A stretch of DNA of 64,000 bases from DATKJY01 sp964540105 (GCA_964540105.1 CAZILL010000002.1:1230895-1294894), one strand, 5' to 3'; positions 26,141 to 35,223 are shown, counted from the stretch's first letter. A program made the numbers and translations. The notes: generated by a model not told the origin, from the sequence alone.

Positions 26141-27424
26141 TCACTTTTCGGTCATGGTTGTAAGCACCCGGTGACCAATGTCTTTTCGAAAAGTAGCGCC
26201 ATCAAAGCGGATTTTCTTTACCAGTCCGTAGGCGCGGTCAAGCGAGAGCTTCAGGTTTGTGTCCGATCCCATTACGCCCAGGACGCGCCCCCCGTTCACA
26301 CGCCATTCATTGCCGTCCCGGCGGGTTCCCGCGTGGAACACAAAGGCATTGTTGTCTTTGATCCCCTGTAGGCCGGTGATCTGTTGGCCAGTTTGGTATT
26401 GCCCGGGGTACCCCTTCGAGGCCATGATGACGCACGATGCGTATCCCTTTCGCCAGTCGAGTTTGGGGAGATTGGCGAGTTTCTTGTCGACTGTTGCCAT
26501 CAAGACGTCAACGAGGTCGGTTTTCAGCAATGGAAGTACAGACTGCGTTTCAGGGTCACCAAAGCGGCAGTTGAATTCGAGCACCTTTGGGCCATTTTCA
26601 GTCAGCATAAGGCCGGCATAGAGAAGACCAGTGTATTCAATCTCCTCATTGCGCAATCCCCCGAGGGTCGGATTGAAGATATGCTCAATGATTTGCTCCA
26701 TGAGATCCGGGGTGACGAAATCCGTGGGGCAGTAGGTACCCATGCCGCCGGTGTTAGGTCCTCGATCCCCGTCGAGCGCCTGTTTGTGGTCTTGGCTGGG
26801 GAGCAGCGGGATGACCGTTTTTCCGTCGACCAACGCCATCAATGAGACTTCCTGACCGGTCAGGAAAGACTCGATGATGATTCTTTCACCTGCCTTGCCA
26901 AAGCTCTTTTTGAGCATCATCGATTCGATGGCGTTGACCGCTTCGTCAAAAGAGGTCGCAACGGAAACGCCCTTCCCGGCGGCGAGGCCGTCAGCCTTGA
27001 TCACAATCGGAAACTCGACTGATTTGCAGAAACCGATTGCCTCCGCGAACACTTGAAACGAGCGAAATGGAGCGGTCGGGACATGGTACTTCTGCATGAA
27101 TTCCTTGGCCTTGATCTTGCTGCTTTCCAGGAAACTTGCCTTACGGTCAGGCCCGAAAATTCTGAGTTTACGCCTTCGGAACTCGTCGACAATCCCAATC
27201 GAAAGCGGCATATCGGGACCGACCACGGTGAGGTCGATCTTATTTCGGCTGGCAAACTCAGCCAAGGATCGAGTGCTTTCCGCTTTGATGTTCACGCACT
27301 TGGCCAACAGAGAGATTCCTCCGTTGCCGGGGGCGCAGAATATCCGAGTTACTTTCCGGGATTGCTTGAGCTTCCAAACCAGCGCATGCTCACGCCCGCC
27401 GGATCCAACTACCAGTACGTTCAT
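26141..27424 (-). CDS. purD: Phosphoribosylamine-glycine ligase PurD
   Basis: A 427-residue ATP-grasp enzyme that joins glycine to phosphoribosylamine, the second step of purine synthesis. It starts MNVLVVGSGGREHALVWKL, and has the ATP-binding DGLAAGKGV loop, the HKQALDGDRGPNTGGMGTY motif and the EFNCRFGDPE metal site. Length is normal. GGAG lies five bases before the ATG. It is divergent from the M14 peptidase gene. Confidence 0.97.
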   Translation of the reverse strand: MNVLVVGSGGREHALVWKLKQSRKVTRIFCAPGNGGISLLAKCVNIKAESTRSLAEFASRNKIDLTVVGPDMPLSIGIVDEFRRRKLRIFGPDRKASFLESSKIKAKEFMQKYHVPTAPFRSFQVFAEAIGFCKSVEFPIVIKADGLAAGKGVSVATSFDEAVNAIESMMLKKSFGKAGERIIIESFLTGQEVSLMALVDGKTVIPLLPSQDHKQALDGDRGPNTGGMGTYCPTDFVTPDLMEQIIEHIFNPTLGGLRNEEIEYTGLLYAGLMLTENGPKVLEFNCRFGDPETQSVLPLLKTDLVDVLMATVDKKLANLPKLDWRKGYASCVIMASKGYPGQYQTGQQITGLQGIKDNNAFVFHAGTRRDGNEWRVNGGRVLGVMGSDTNLKLSLDRAYGLVKKIRFDGATFRKDIGHRVLTTMTEK

Positions 27425-27527
27425 AATTCTCCAAACGCAGTGTTCAGCGAGAGGTTAATGTAATAGGAGGGTGAGGGAAATTTCAAACGGTTTTTTGCGA
27501 TTCTCGCAGTTCCTATGGGTCTTTCGG

Positions 27528-27556
27528 TTTGCGTTTTTCGGTAAATTGCGTATACT
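27528..27556 (+). promoter_or_regulatory. Possible promoter of the carboxypeptidase gene
   Basis: TATACT (27551-27556) is a good -10. At the usual distance upstream the bases are TTTGCG (27528-27533, 17-base spacer), which fits sigma-70 poorly. Read as TTTG with a 19-base spacer it resembles the Bacteroidetes promoter layout. The type is unresolved. Confidence 0.35.
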
Positions 27557-27638
27557 TACGGCGAGCGAACTTGTCATTTGTCTACATGGCCCGGAACGGG
27601 TTAGTGATGCAATCATCTGAGCAGGAGCCCATACAACT

Positions 27639-29813
27639 ATGCGTATTCGCAACGTATTAATTGCACTTGGAGTACTAACGATGCTGGCCTTCTCGGCCGC
27701 ACCAGCAAAGGGTGCGGCTGAAAAAACCGCTCAGATTCTGGTACAGGATCTGACTAAGCCGCAGTATCTGGATATGCTGGGGCTGGGCTTGGACATTGTG
27801 GAAGCAAGTAACGGCCAGTTTCACATCATGGCAAAGACAAGTGATCTGCAGACCCTCAGCGCGCGCGGAATCCCATACCAGATTGAGCACCCTGACATAG
27901 AGGCGTTCTATGCGGCGCGCTTTCAACCCGGTGAAGCGTTTGGCGGCTTTCGCACATACTCTCAGATCGTCGCTTATCTGGACTCTTTGACCATGCTTTA
28001 TCCAACCATTTGTTCACCGAAGTTCTCTATCGGCAATTCTATACAGGGGCGTCCGCAATGGGTCGTCAAGATTTCAAGCAGTCCTCTCTCCGACAACGGG
28101 ACCCCTGAGGTCTTCTACAATTCCCTCATCCATGCCCGTGAACCAGTCGGCGCGGCGGCGCTGCTCAATATTATGGCGCATGTGCTGACGAATTACGGGA
28201 CAGATGCTCTTGCGACAAGTCTCGTGAATACACGACAACTGTACTTCCTGCCGGTGTTCAATCCCGATGGATACGCTTACAATGAGCAGACGAATCCCAA
28301 TGGGTCTGGAATGTGGCGCAAGAATCGCAGATTCAATAATCCGAGCTATGGCGTTGACCTCAATCGTAATTGGGGCTTTGACTGGGGATACGACAACTAC
28401 GGGTCGTCACCGAGCCCGAGCTCGGAAACGTTCAGAGGCACAGGGCCGTTTTCTGAGCTGGAGACCCAGAATGTTCGAGCCTTTATCCAGGCTCACCACT
28501 TCGTCATTTGTGAGAACTTCCATACCTATTCAAACCTGGTCCTCTGGCCATACGGTCAGGATCGCATCTACACAGCAAAGGATGAATTTTTCCAGAATCT
28601 TGGGGATTCGATGACCCAGTTTAACGGGTACACACCTGATGTGAGCTGGACACTTTACCCTACGAATGGAGCAGCTGATGACTGGATGTGGGGAGATACG
28701 ATCACGAAGCAGAGGATCATCTCGGTCACGACTGAAATCGGAGGAAGCGGTGATGGCTTTTGGCCACCGGTAAGTCGCCACGCGGCGCTTATTGCGGAGA
28801 ATCTCATGCCGAATCTCTTCCTGGCGAAGATCGCCGACAACCCGTACATGATCGGCCCGCCTGATCCGCCCACTATCGCAACCCCTGACTCGGCTGGATC
28901 TACATTCCAGGTGTCATGGAAATCCCATGATGCCATAAACGTAGCCGCCTCTTATACTCTCTATGAGTTGAGGGGAAAGAAGTCACTTATTGACAGCGCT
29001 GAGATCGATCGTGGTTACTGGAGCCCGAATCTCATGTCGCTCAGCTCAGCCAGAAAGCACACGGGTTTGTCGTCGTGGAGAACCGTGGGTGGAAATGCGG
29101 CCAATTGCTGGCTCCTGGCCAGGAATCCGTATCTGGTCAAGCCAAACGACTCGCTGGCGTTCTGGATCTGGTATGATATGGAACCAGATTGGGACTACTT
29201 CTACGCTCAGGTGTCGACTGACGGTGGGTTCAGTTTCACGAATCTCTACTGCCCTCTCGCGTCGTCGACAGACCTGAACAACATGAACTACGGAAACGGC
29301 ATCACCGGCAGTTCTGCCGCCTGGGTAAGGGCTGCGTTCGATCTTTCCGCCTATGCGGGCCAACAAGTTCTCTTTCGACTTTCCTACTTTACTGACGGCG
29401 CAGTTTTTCGCGAAGGTGTTTACATAGATGATATTGTGAATATCGACGCCTTTTCGGCTGAAGATGTCGTTGCCTCCGGGATTGCCGACACTTTCTACAC
29501 TTTCACAGACAAGCTCGACGGTGACTACTCATATCGAGTGACCTGTACCGATGCACAAGGTCAAACGAGCAGAAAGTCGATCCTGGACACGGTTCATGTC
29601 AGGAAGCCATATCTTGTCGGAGATGCAGATGCTGACGGGACTATTGACATCTCCGACGTTATGTTGATGGTGGATTATCTGATGTCGGTCGGACCAGCGC
29701 CAGTTCCATATCTGTCCGGCGACACGGATTGTTCCGGGACTATCGACATCTCCGATGTGATGATCCTTGTTGACTTCTTATCCGGCCAGGGGAACCTCAC
29801 GAGCTGTCCGTGA
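27639..29813 (+). CDS. Secreted M14 zinc carboxypeptidase with dockerin-like tail
   Basis: A 724-residue protein with a signal peptide (about 1-26). The M14 catalytic domain has zinc ligands H165 and E168 (IHAREP) and H295 (NFHTYSN), substrate-binding VDLNRNWGFDWGY, and catalytic E366 (TEIGGSGDG). The middle (about 410-610) resembles a beta-rich domain of the type found in immune-inhibitor-A proteins (YIDDI). The last 65 residues hold two calcium-binding repeats, GDADADGTIDISDVMLMVDY and GDTDCSGTIDISDVMILVDF, a dockerin type I pattern. It probably digests peptides outside the cell. No T9SS domain is present, so the dockerin-like tail may be its attachment device. Confidence 0.93.
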   Translation: MRIRNVLIALGVLTMLAFSAAPAKGAAEKTAQILVQDLTKPQYLDMLGLGLDIVEASNGQFHIMAKTSDLQTLSARGIPYQIEHPDIEAFYAARFQPGEAFGGFRTYSQIVAYLDSLTMLYPTICSPKFSIGNSIQGRPQWVVKISSSPLSDNGTPEVFYNSLIHAREPVGAAALLNIMAHVLTNYGTDALATSLVNTRQLYFLPVFNPDGYAYNEQTNPNGSGMWRKNRRFNNPSYGVDLNRNWGFDWGYDNYGSSPSPSSETFRGTGPFSELETQNVRAFIQAHHFVICENFHTYSNLVLWPYGQDRIYTAKDEFFQNLGDSMTQFNGYTPDVSWTLYPTNGAADDWMWGDTITKQRIISVTTEIGGSGDGFWPPVSRHAALIAENLMPNLFLAKIADNPYMIGPPDPPTIATPDSAGSTFQVSWKSHDAINVAASYTLYELRGKKSLIDSAEIDRGYWSPNLMSLSSARKHTGLSSWRTVGGNAANCWLLARNPYLVKPNDSLAFWIWYDMEPDWDYFYAQVSTDGGFSFTNLYCPLASSTDLNNMNYGNGITGSSAAWVRAAFDLSAYAGQQVLFRLSYFTDGAVFREGVYIDDIVNIDAFSAEDVVASGIADTFYTFTDKLDGDYSYRVTCTDAQGQTSRKSILDTVHVRKPYLVGDADADGTIDISDVMLMVDYLMSVGPAPVPYLSGDTDCSGTIDISDVMILVDFLSGQGNLTSCP

Positions 29814-29897
29814 CCATCGATTGGCGCGCAACCGATATGGGGATGATCTGGACGAAGGGCCGATGATCCCCGACGCTTATTGCTTACACATAATCTA

Positions 29898-29954
29898 TTG
29901 ACAGAGCCACTCGTTCACATGTATCTTTGTTGCCTGTTTTGGCACCGTGCTTGT
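29898..29954 (+). promoter_or_regulatory. Possible promoter elements before the barrel protein
   Basis: TTGACA (29898-29903), an 18-base spacer and TATCTT (29922-29927) form one candidate. A weaker sigma-54-like sequence follows: TGGCAC at 29940-29945 with GG then ten bases then GT (not GC) at 29953-29954. Neither is proven. Confidence 0.3.
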
Positions 29955-30016
29955 GTTGCCTATTGATAGAGTAAACAGAAAGTGAATGATATTCTGATAG
30001 AGTTGGGGATACAAGG

Positions 30017-30688
30017 ATGAAGAAGTTTTTCCTGGTAGTAATTCTCGCCGTGAGTGCAGCAAGTCTGCCGATTCATGTTCTGGCGGAAACGCCGGCCGTT
30101 GACGTGCAGACAGAGGAACATGACGCTCTTGAAGTGGCTCTGCATGGAGGTCTATCCATGCCTGTCGGCGGCCTGAAATCGTGGAACGATTCGCTTGGAG
30201 CCAAGTCAGGGCTCAATGCTGGGTTTGACGTCGGATACTATCTCGATCAGCACTACGTCCTCGGGCTGAGCTTTAATTATGTTCAGTTCGGTATCGACAG
30301 TAAGACTGAATTGCCGTCACAGCATCATCGCATCTATAGCCCCGCGTTGTCTCTCAAGCGGTATTTCCCGAGCGGGTCGGATCTGGTACCGTACGTGCTG
30401 CTTAGAGCTGGGGTAGACTTTCCAAAATTCGCAACGCTCGTGTATGACAATTCACTGCCTAAGTATCGCGAAATCTCATACAATGCAAACTTCTCATTCT
30501 CCGTCGGCGCCGGGGCCCATTACTATACGTCTGACTTCAGTGGGCTGTTTCTGGAGGCCAATTACCACATGGGATTGACCAAGCACAGTCTTGCACATTT
30601 TCAGGGACAAGATTTCACGTTTGGCGAGAGTGTGGGGATGCTTGACATCCGCGCGGGAATCATCACGTTCTTCGGCTCTTCGAATTAA
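30017..30688 (+). CDS. Outer-membrane beta-barrel protein
   Basis: A 223-residue protein with a signal peptide (cleavage near HVLA). The mature chain alternates short amphipathic strands with aromatic girdles, for example YVLGLSFNYVQFGID, LVPYVLLRAGVDF and GLFLEANYHMGLT, as in eight-stranded OmpA/OmpW-type barrels. The last residues (RAGIITFFGSSN) are an approximate C-terminal strand. Its role is unknown. A strong terminator follows, so it is a single-gene unit. Confidence 0.85.
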   Translation: MKKFFLVVILAVSAASLPIHVLAETPAVDVQTEEHDALEVALHGGLSMPVGGLKSWNDSLGAKSGLNAGFDVGYYLDQHYVLGLSFNYVQFGIDSKTELPSQHHRIYSPALSLKRYFPSGSDLVPYVLLRAGVDFPKFATLVYDNSLPKYREISYNANFSFSVGAGAHYYTSDFSGLFLEANYHMGLTKHSLAHFQGQDFTFGESVGMLDIRAGIITFFGSSN

Positions 30689-30710
30689 TATTGGCTGATT
30701 GAAATTGGAA

Positions 30711-30738
30711 GCCCGCCCTGTGGCGGGCTTTCTTTTTT
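30711..30738 (+). terminator. Rho-independent terminator
   Basis: A perfect 7-bp stem GCCCGCC/GGCGGGC (30711-30717, 30722-30728) with a CTGT loop, followed by TTTCTTTTTT. Confidence 0.92.
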
Positions 30739-30776
30739 GGATTGCCCTGCAGTCCTGGAGACGGTAGAATTGGGGA

Positions 30777-32144
30777 ATGAAGCGTATCAGACTACTCATC
30801 GTAGACGACGAGTCAGCTCAGCGTGAACTATTGACCGGATTTCTCGCGAAAAGCGGATACGATGTAACCCAGGCCTCCAACGGATCAGACGCGCTTGAGC
30901 GATACCACGAAATACTGTCTCCGCTCGCGCTGGTCGACATGAAGATGCCTGGGATGAACGGTCTCGAGTTGCTGGTTCGTCTGAAGGAGATAAACCCGTT
31001 CGTTCAGGTAATCGTGCTCACTGCCTTTGGATCGGTCGACACGGCGGTGGCGTCGATGCGAGCCGGCGCCTACGACTACCTGACCAAGCCAGTCAATGAC
31101 TTGAACGAACTCCTGGTGAAGCTGGAGAAGGCAGCGTCGCAGAACCAATTGATCATTGACAATCAGGTCATGAACACGCGACTGGCTGAGGTGTTTCCGA
31201 CGACAGAGCTCATCGGGGAATCGCAGGCCATGCGGAAGGTTCGGGAGTTGATCACGGCGGTTGCACCGCGCGACGCCACAGTCCTCATCACGGGTTCGTC
31301 GGGAACCGGCAAGGAACTGGTCGCGCGCGCAATTCATGCAAACTCCCCTCGACGAGACAAGCGATTGGTCGCCATCAACTGCGCCGCATTTCCCGAGACG
31401 CTGCTCGAAGCGGAGCTCTTCGGCTTTGAGCGCGGCGCCTTCACCGGAGCTGACCGGGCCAAGCAGGGGCGCTTCGAGTTGGCGGAAGGGGGGACCCTCT
31501 TTCTTGATGAGATCGGGGAGATTCCCACGGCTATACAGGTGAAGCTCTTACGGGTGATCGAGGAGCGAAAAATGGAACGGCTGGGGTCGGTGCGTGAGAC
31601 CTCGCTCGATATTCGGATCATCGCAGCGACCAATCGGGATCTGCATGGACTGATCGAACAGGGAAAGTTTCGCGAAGATCTCTACTATCGTCTGAACGTC
31701 GTGCAGATCCATCTCCCGTCGCTGAGTGAGCGAACCGGCGACGTGTTGCTTCTGGCGCAAAAGTTCATCGAAAAGTATGCGCGGAAGATAGGGAGCAATG
31801 TTGACGGGATTGAAGCCGAGGCCGCAAGGGCGCTGGTCTCGTACTCCTGGCCGGGCAACGTCAGAGAGCTCGAGAACGTAATCGAACGTGCCTTGGTCCT
31901 GGCGAGGGGCGACAAAATTACAGCAATCGACCTGTCGGGGATTTCCTCCTCCTTAACGTCATTACCAGGCTCATCGGCGCGATCCATCCGCCCGCTGGCA
32001 TCAGTGGAGAAGGACGAAATTGTCAATTGCCTCGATCAGCTGGACTGGAACATCGGACTTTCCGCGGAGCGACTTGGAATCCATCGCAACACCTTGACAA
32101 ACAAAATCAAGGAACTCGGCCTCATTCGCTCTAACCGCTCCTGA
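30777..32144 (+). CDS. NtrC-family sigma-54-dependent response regulator
   Basis: A 455-residue activator. The receiver domain has acidic D10/D11, phosphoacceptor D54 (LVDMKMPG), T82 and K104 (YLTKP). The AAA+ domain has Walker A GSSGTGKE and the sigma-54-contacting loop GAFTGAD, plus FLDEIGEIP as Walker B. A Fis-type helix-turn-helix closes it (ERLGIHRNTLTNKIKELG). It should bind enhancer-like sites and open sigma-54 promoters when phosphorylated. No histidine kinase lies beside it. A sigma-54-like promoter and a palindrome lie in the gap immediately downstream, so the next operon is a probable target. Confidence 0.95.
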   Translation: MKRIRLLIVDDESAQRELLTGFLAKSGYDVTQASNGSDALERYHEILSPLALVDMKMPGMNGLELLVRLKEINPFVQVIVLTAFGSVDTAVASMRAGAYDYLTKPVNDLNELLVKLEKAASQNQLIIDNQVMNTRLAEVFPTTELIGESQAMRKVRELITAVAPRDATVLITGSSGTGKELVARAIHANSPRRDKRLVAINCAAFPETLLEAELFGFERGAFTGADRAKQGRFELAEGGTLFLDEIGEIPTAIQVKLLRVIEERKMERLGSVRETSLDIRIIAATNRDLHGLIEQGKFREDLYYRLNVVQIHLPSLSERTGDVLLLAQKFIEKYARKIGSNVDGIEAEAARALVSYSWPGNVRELENVIERALVLARGDKITAIDLSGISSSLTSLPGSSARSIRPLASVEKDEIVNCLDQLDWNIGLSAERLGIHRNTLTNKIKELGLIRSNRS

Positions 32145-32178
32145 GCATTTCAATTTCTGTGCTCATCCATCGAATCAT

Positions 32179-32193
32179 GCACAATAATTGTGC
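32179..32193. promoter_or_regulatory. Perfect palindrome, candidate activator-binding site
   Basis: GCACAATAATTGTGC is a perfect 7-1-7 inverted repeat. It lies about 68 bases upstream of the sigma-54-like -24 element, in the range used by NtrC-type enhancer sites. It could also be a hairpin in the tail of the regulator mRNA. Confidence 0.5.
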
Positions 32194-32259
32194 CATTCGT
32201 CAGGGTCGAGACCGGCTTATTTATATGTAACTGCATGTTGCATTGATAGATACGGGACT

Positions 32260-32275
32260 TGGCATGTCAGGTGCA
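32260..32275 (+). promoter_or_regulatory. Candidate sigma-54 promoter (-24/-12)
   Basis: TGGCATG-TCAG-GTGCA matches the TGGCACG-N4-TTGCW consensus at all but two positions. The invariant GG (32261-32262) and GC (32273-32274) are exactly ten bases apart. The start of transcription would fall near 32286, leaving a short leader with GAGGAG before the ATG at 32318. Confidence 0.62.
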
Positions 32276-32317
32276 ATGAATTCACGTGGAAATTAGAACT
32301 CACTTGAGGAGATTTGT

Positions 32318-33193
32318 ATGAAATCCAATTTGGTTTATGGCTTGACAGTTCTTCTGGCGGTACTCGCGGCCGGTTGCAACGAGAACAATCCTGTTGCTTC
32401 AAATCCTTCACCGGCAACGCCGCAGGGAGTGTTCAGCATAACAGGTGATCGCGCTGTTTATGTCTATTTCCTTGGTCCTTATGAAGCCGATCTGGACTAT
32501 TTCATCGTCTGGCGCTCGAACGAGGCGGTCAGCAATTACCGTGAGATAGGACGGGTTCCTGCCGAATCGAATCCGAATCTCGATCTGATCCGCTATGAGT
32601 ACGTTGATCATGCCGTGAGTAATGGAGCGACGTATTACTACGCCGTGACCTCGGTGGATCGAGTCGGTCAGGAATCAGAGCTTTCTGCGGAAGAGGTGTT
32701 CGATACCCCCAGACCGGAAGGAACGGTGCGATTGTTTCCTTACGAGGTGGAGCCGACGCTATCTGGGTTTTCGTTTGCAGATTCGACACGGGTCAGATGG
32801 AACAGCGCCGCCGCTGATGTCTACGTCGATACCTTCGACGGGGCGTTCTACTTGAACGTGGTCGATACGCTCACGGACATACAAGACGTTGGTTACCGTG
32901 ATACGCTCAACCGGGCATTCGACGACGTCTCCTACGCTCCTGCCGATGGGTGGTCGAGCCTGGGGTTTGTGGAGTTAATCAAGGGGCACACTTATGTGAT
33001 CTGGACGCGCGACGACCACTACGCAAAGGTGCGTGTCAAAGAGATGTTCAGTTCTGGTCCGGTGACGTTTCAGTGGGCATATCAGACGTCAAAGGGAAAT
33101 CCTGAACTTGCTCCAACGCTGTACCCGCGACAAAGACCCGCTCATGGGGCTCACTATCTGCGGAGCAATGTTGATATGAACTCTTCACGATAA
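32318..33193 (+). CDS. Lipoprotein with fibronectin-III-like domain
   Basis: A 291-residue protein with a lipoprotein signal (TVLLAVLAAGC, Cys20). Residues about 38-130 look like one FN3-type domain (YFIVWRSNEAVSNYREIG to YYYAVTSVDRVGQESELS). The rest is beta-rich with no family I recognise. GAGGAG lies before the ATG. It is the first gene after the sigma-54-like promoter and is 12 bases from the next gene, so the two are likely co-transcribed. Confidence 0.83.
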   Translation: MKSNLVYGLTVLLAVLAAGCNENNPVASNPSPATPQGVFSITGDRAVYVYFLGPYEADLDYFIVWRSNEAVSNYREIGRVPAESNPNLDLIRYEYVDHAVSNGATYYYAVTSVDRVGQESELSAEEVFDTPRPEGTVRLFPYEVEPTLSGFSFADSTRVRWNSAAADVYVDTFDGAFYLNVVDTLTDIQDVGYRDTLNRAFDDVSYAPADGWSSLGFVELIKGHTYVIWTRDDHYAKVRVKEMFSSGPVTFQWAYQTSKGNPELAPTLYPRQRPAHGAHYLRSNVDMNSSR

Positions 33194-33205
33194 GGAAGGT
33201 GTACA

Positions 33206-34789
33206 ATGGAACGAACGAAACTGGCATTCCTGGGTGTGCTGCTCATTGTGGCACTTGCAGCGTCGCCGACACCGGCGCAGAGTCTATCCAGGGAATATGA
33301 CGACGACGATGATCATGGATCTGGTCGGCGTCCTAAGATCGATCGTTACCTCGACGTCGATGTCTGGACGAATCATGCCGACGGGGATTACTACGTGGGC
33401 GACAACATCGTCGTGAATTTCCGAGCCAACCGCGATGCGTTTGTCGTGATCTATTCGATCGATTCACGCGGAAGGGTAAACCTTCTCTTCCCGACGAGAC
33501 CTGACGAGGACAATTTTGTCGAAGGAGACAGGACTTACAATCTCCCGGGCGGGCGTGACAACTATGATTTGGTAGTCACAGCTCCTGCAGGCAGCGAGCA
33601 GATCCAGGCAGTTGCCTCCCGAGAGCGGTTCCCGATACCGGATTGGTACCGGGGCTCCGGTCTCGTGTGTGGAGACAATGACGACCGCGACGAATATCTT
33701 GACTGGCTGAACGGAACGCGATTTGTCCGATATGGAGGACAGAGATTCGCGTACGATCGAACGACGATCTTTGTTCGCGATTGGGAACCCGACTATTTCC
33801 GACCGATTTTCTATCCTGCCTATCCCTCATGGTCGGTGTGTGGCAACATCTACATTGATTACCCCTGGGGTGGCGCAATCTATGTCAACGGCATGTACTG
33901 GGGCTGCGCTCCGCTGTACATCCCACGCATTCTGGTCGGGTGGCACACGATCACGGTATACGATCCGTGGGGAGCCTGCTGGGAGCACGATGTTCATGTC
34001 AGCCGCTACAACACGCTGGTACTCGACCGAACTGTCATACAAACGCGTCCGGAGATCCGTTCGAAGTTCAAAGAGGTGCGCGAAGTTGGGTACCGCGACC
34101 CGGTCAGGAACGGATATCCACGTTATGCGGAGACTATTCACAAGGTAGCTGAAAAGCATGGCGCCAGCATCGTTGGCAACGGTCGCATCATGCAAAAGGG
34201 AAATGCCAAAGCGGGGGATCTTGAAAAATCAAATTTCGGCCGCGACAAGAAGTATGTTCACGGAACGACCCAAATAGTCGAAACAGGTCGCGGGCTTGAG
34301 ACCAAAGGAAGCTTTGAAGGAGAGAACAACCTTTCGACAAGGAAACAGTTTCGCTCCAAATCCGCCGACGGGAATTCTCACGACTACAAGGGTTCCGCGG
34401 GTCGGGATGAAAGCACGGTGAGCAAGCGTGGCGGAGATGACCTCGGGAATGCGTACCGCGGGTCAGAGGACGGTTACCTCGGAAGCAGAAAGTCCACGGG
34501 AGAGACTGATCGCTCCGCCGATGCCCCTTCCAAGGGAACTTTCGAAGTCGATCGCAGCCAACAGTCGGGCGCTGATTATCGCCGGTCGGACCCGGCGTCT
34601 CGTGACAATAACGCCGGGGATTCGGAGAAGCGGAAGACCGTCGTCCCAAGCGGCAAGAACGGTGAGCCCGGGAAATCCGAAGGATCCTATCGCCGTTCTG
34701 GCGGTGAGACAAAGTCTCAGCCGAAATCAGCCCCGTCGTCCGGGGGTAAGAGTTCGAGCAGTGACTCCGGAAAGAAGTCAAAGCGATAG
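33206..34789 (+). CDS. Secreted DUF4384/PEGA-domain protein with low-complexity tail
   Basis: A 527-residue protein. After a signal peptide (cleavage near TPAQS) comes an acidic stretch (YDDDDDHGSGRR). A DUF4384-type domain (about 45-150) contains NFRANRDAFVVIYSIDSRG. A PEGA-like segment (about 212-275) contains GGAIYVNGMYWGCAPLYIPR. The last 190 residues are hydrophilic and repetitive in Ser, Gly, Lys, Asp and Arg, probably disordered. These domains are typical of envelope or surface proteins that bind other proteins or the cell wall; no enzyme activity is indicated. Confidence 0.83.
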   Translation: MERTKLAFLGVLLIVALAASPTPAQSLSREYDDDDDHGSGRRPKIDRYLDVDVWTNHADGDYYVGDNIVVNFRANRDAFVVIYSIDSRGRVNLLFPTRPDEDNFVEGDRTYNLPGGRDNYDLVVTAPAGSEQIQAVASRERFPIPDWYRGSGLVCGDNDDRDEYLDWLNGTRFVRYGGQRFAYDRTTIFVRDWEPDYFRPIFYPAYPSWSVCGNIYIDYPWGGAIYVNGMYWGCAPLYIPRILVGWHTITVYDPWGACWEHDVHVSRYNTLVLDRTVIQTRPEIRSKFKEVREVGYRDPVRNGYPRYAETIHKVAEKHGASIVGNGRIMQKGNAKAGDLEKSNFGRDKKYVHGTTQIVETGRGLETKGSFEGENNLSTRKQFRSKSADGNSHDYKGSAGRDESTVSKRGGDDLGNAYRGSEDGYLGSRKSTGETDRSADAPSKGTFEVDRSQQSGADYRRSDPASRDNNAGDSEKRKTVVPSGKNGEPGKSEGSYRRSGGETKSQPKSAPSSGGKSSSSDSGKKSKR

Positions 34790-34812
34790 CTTTAGAGCGG
34801 GGATTGGTCGGT

Positions 34813-35094
34813 ATGAAGAAGATAGTAGCAGTGATAGTTCTGATCGGAGTGCTTCTCGGGGTCGACTCTTCGAATCTGTTCGCAATCGAGAAACGAGACA
34901 AAGAGTCGACTCCAACCCCTCCAAAGAATGATGCGTCTGAAAAGAAGGAGGGGCGAAAACTGTCAGAGAAAGGGATTAAGAAGGGGGGCGACAGCTCCAA
35001 GAGGACCAAGGATCAGGTCCGAAAGTTCGATGACTTCGTCGACAAGAACAATAACGGCATCGATGATCGGATCGAAGAGAAGAAGAAGCCCTGA
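34813..35094 (+). CDS. Small secreted protein with calcium-loop-like C terminus
   Basis: A 93-residue protein with a signal peptide (KKIVAVIVLIGVLLGVDSS) followed by a lysine-rich, charged region. Near the end is FVDKNNNGIDDRIEE, a DxNxNGxDD calcium-binding pattern like those in thrombospondin-3 or EF-like loops. ATG 34813 is preferred over an in-frame TTG at 34804. It lies 23 bases after the preceding gene and probably ends that operon. A 6-bp inverted repeat without a T-tract overlaps its stop. Confidence 0.7.
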   Translation: MKKIVAVIVLIGVLLGVDSSNLFAIEKRDKESTPTPPKNDASEKKEGRKLSEKGIKKGGDSSKRTKDQVRKFDDFVDKNNNGIDDRIEEKKKP

Positions 35095-35188
35095 TGCCGG
35101 CAGCAGGGCAGTGAGAGGATTCTAATTCGCACAACTTCCTCCACACCGTTCAGACACATCACATCTGATCAGTGGGGGGAAGTTTTTA

Positions 35189-35216
35189 TTGATAAAGGGC
35201 GTCTCTGCGCTGTTAA
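35189..35216 (+). promoter_or_regulatory. Possible promoter giving an almost leaderless ruvC mRNA
   Basis: TTGATA (35189-35194) is followed after 16 bases by TGTTAA (35211-35216), only eight bases before the ruvC ATG. No Shine-Dalgarno sequence precedes the ATG (bases are TTCCTCC), so translation may begin at the 5' end of the transcript. Confidence 0.35.
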
Positions 35217-35223
35217 TTCCTCC

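Noticed and set aside
27491..27507. TTTTTT next to a small GCGA/TCGC hairpin in the purD / M14 gap
   Set aside because: The T-run lies on the wrong side of the hairpin for a terminator on either strand.
34188..35009. Minus-strand frame of 273 codons opposite the DUF4384 tail
   Set aside because: It arises from the low-complexity codons of the + gene and has no family signal.
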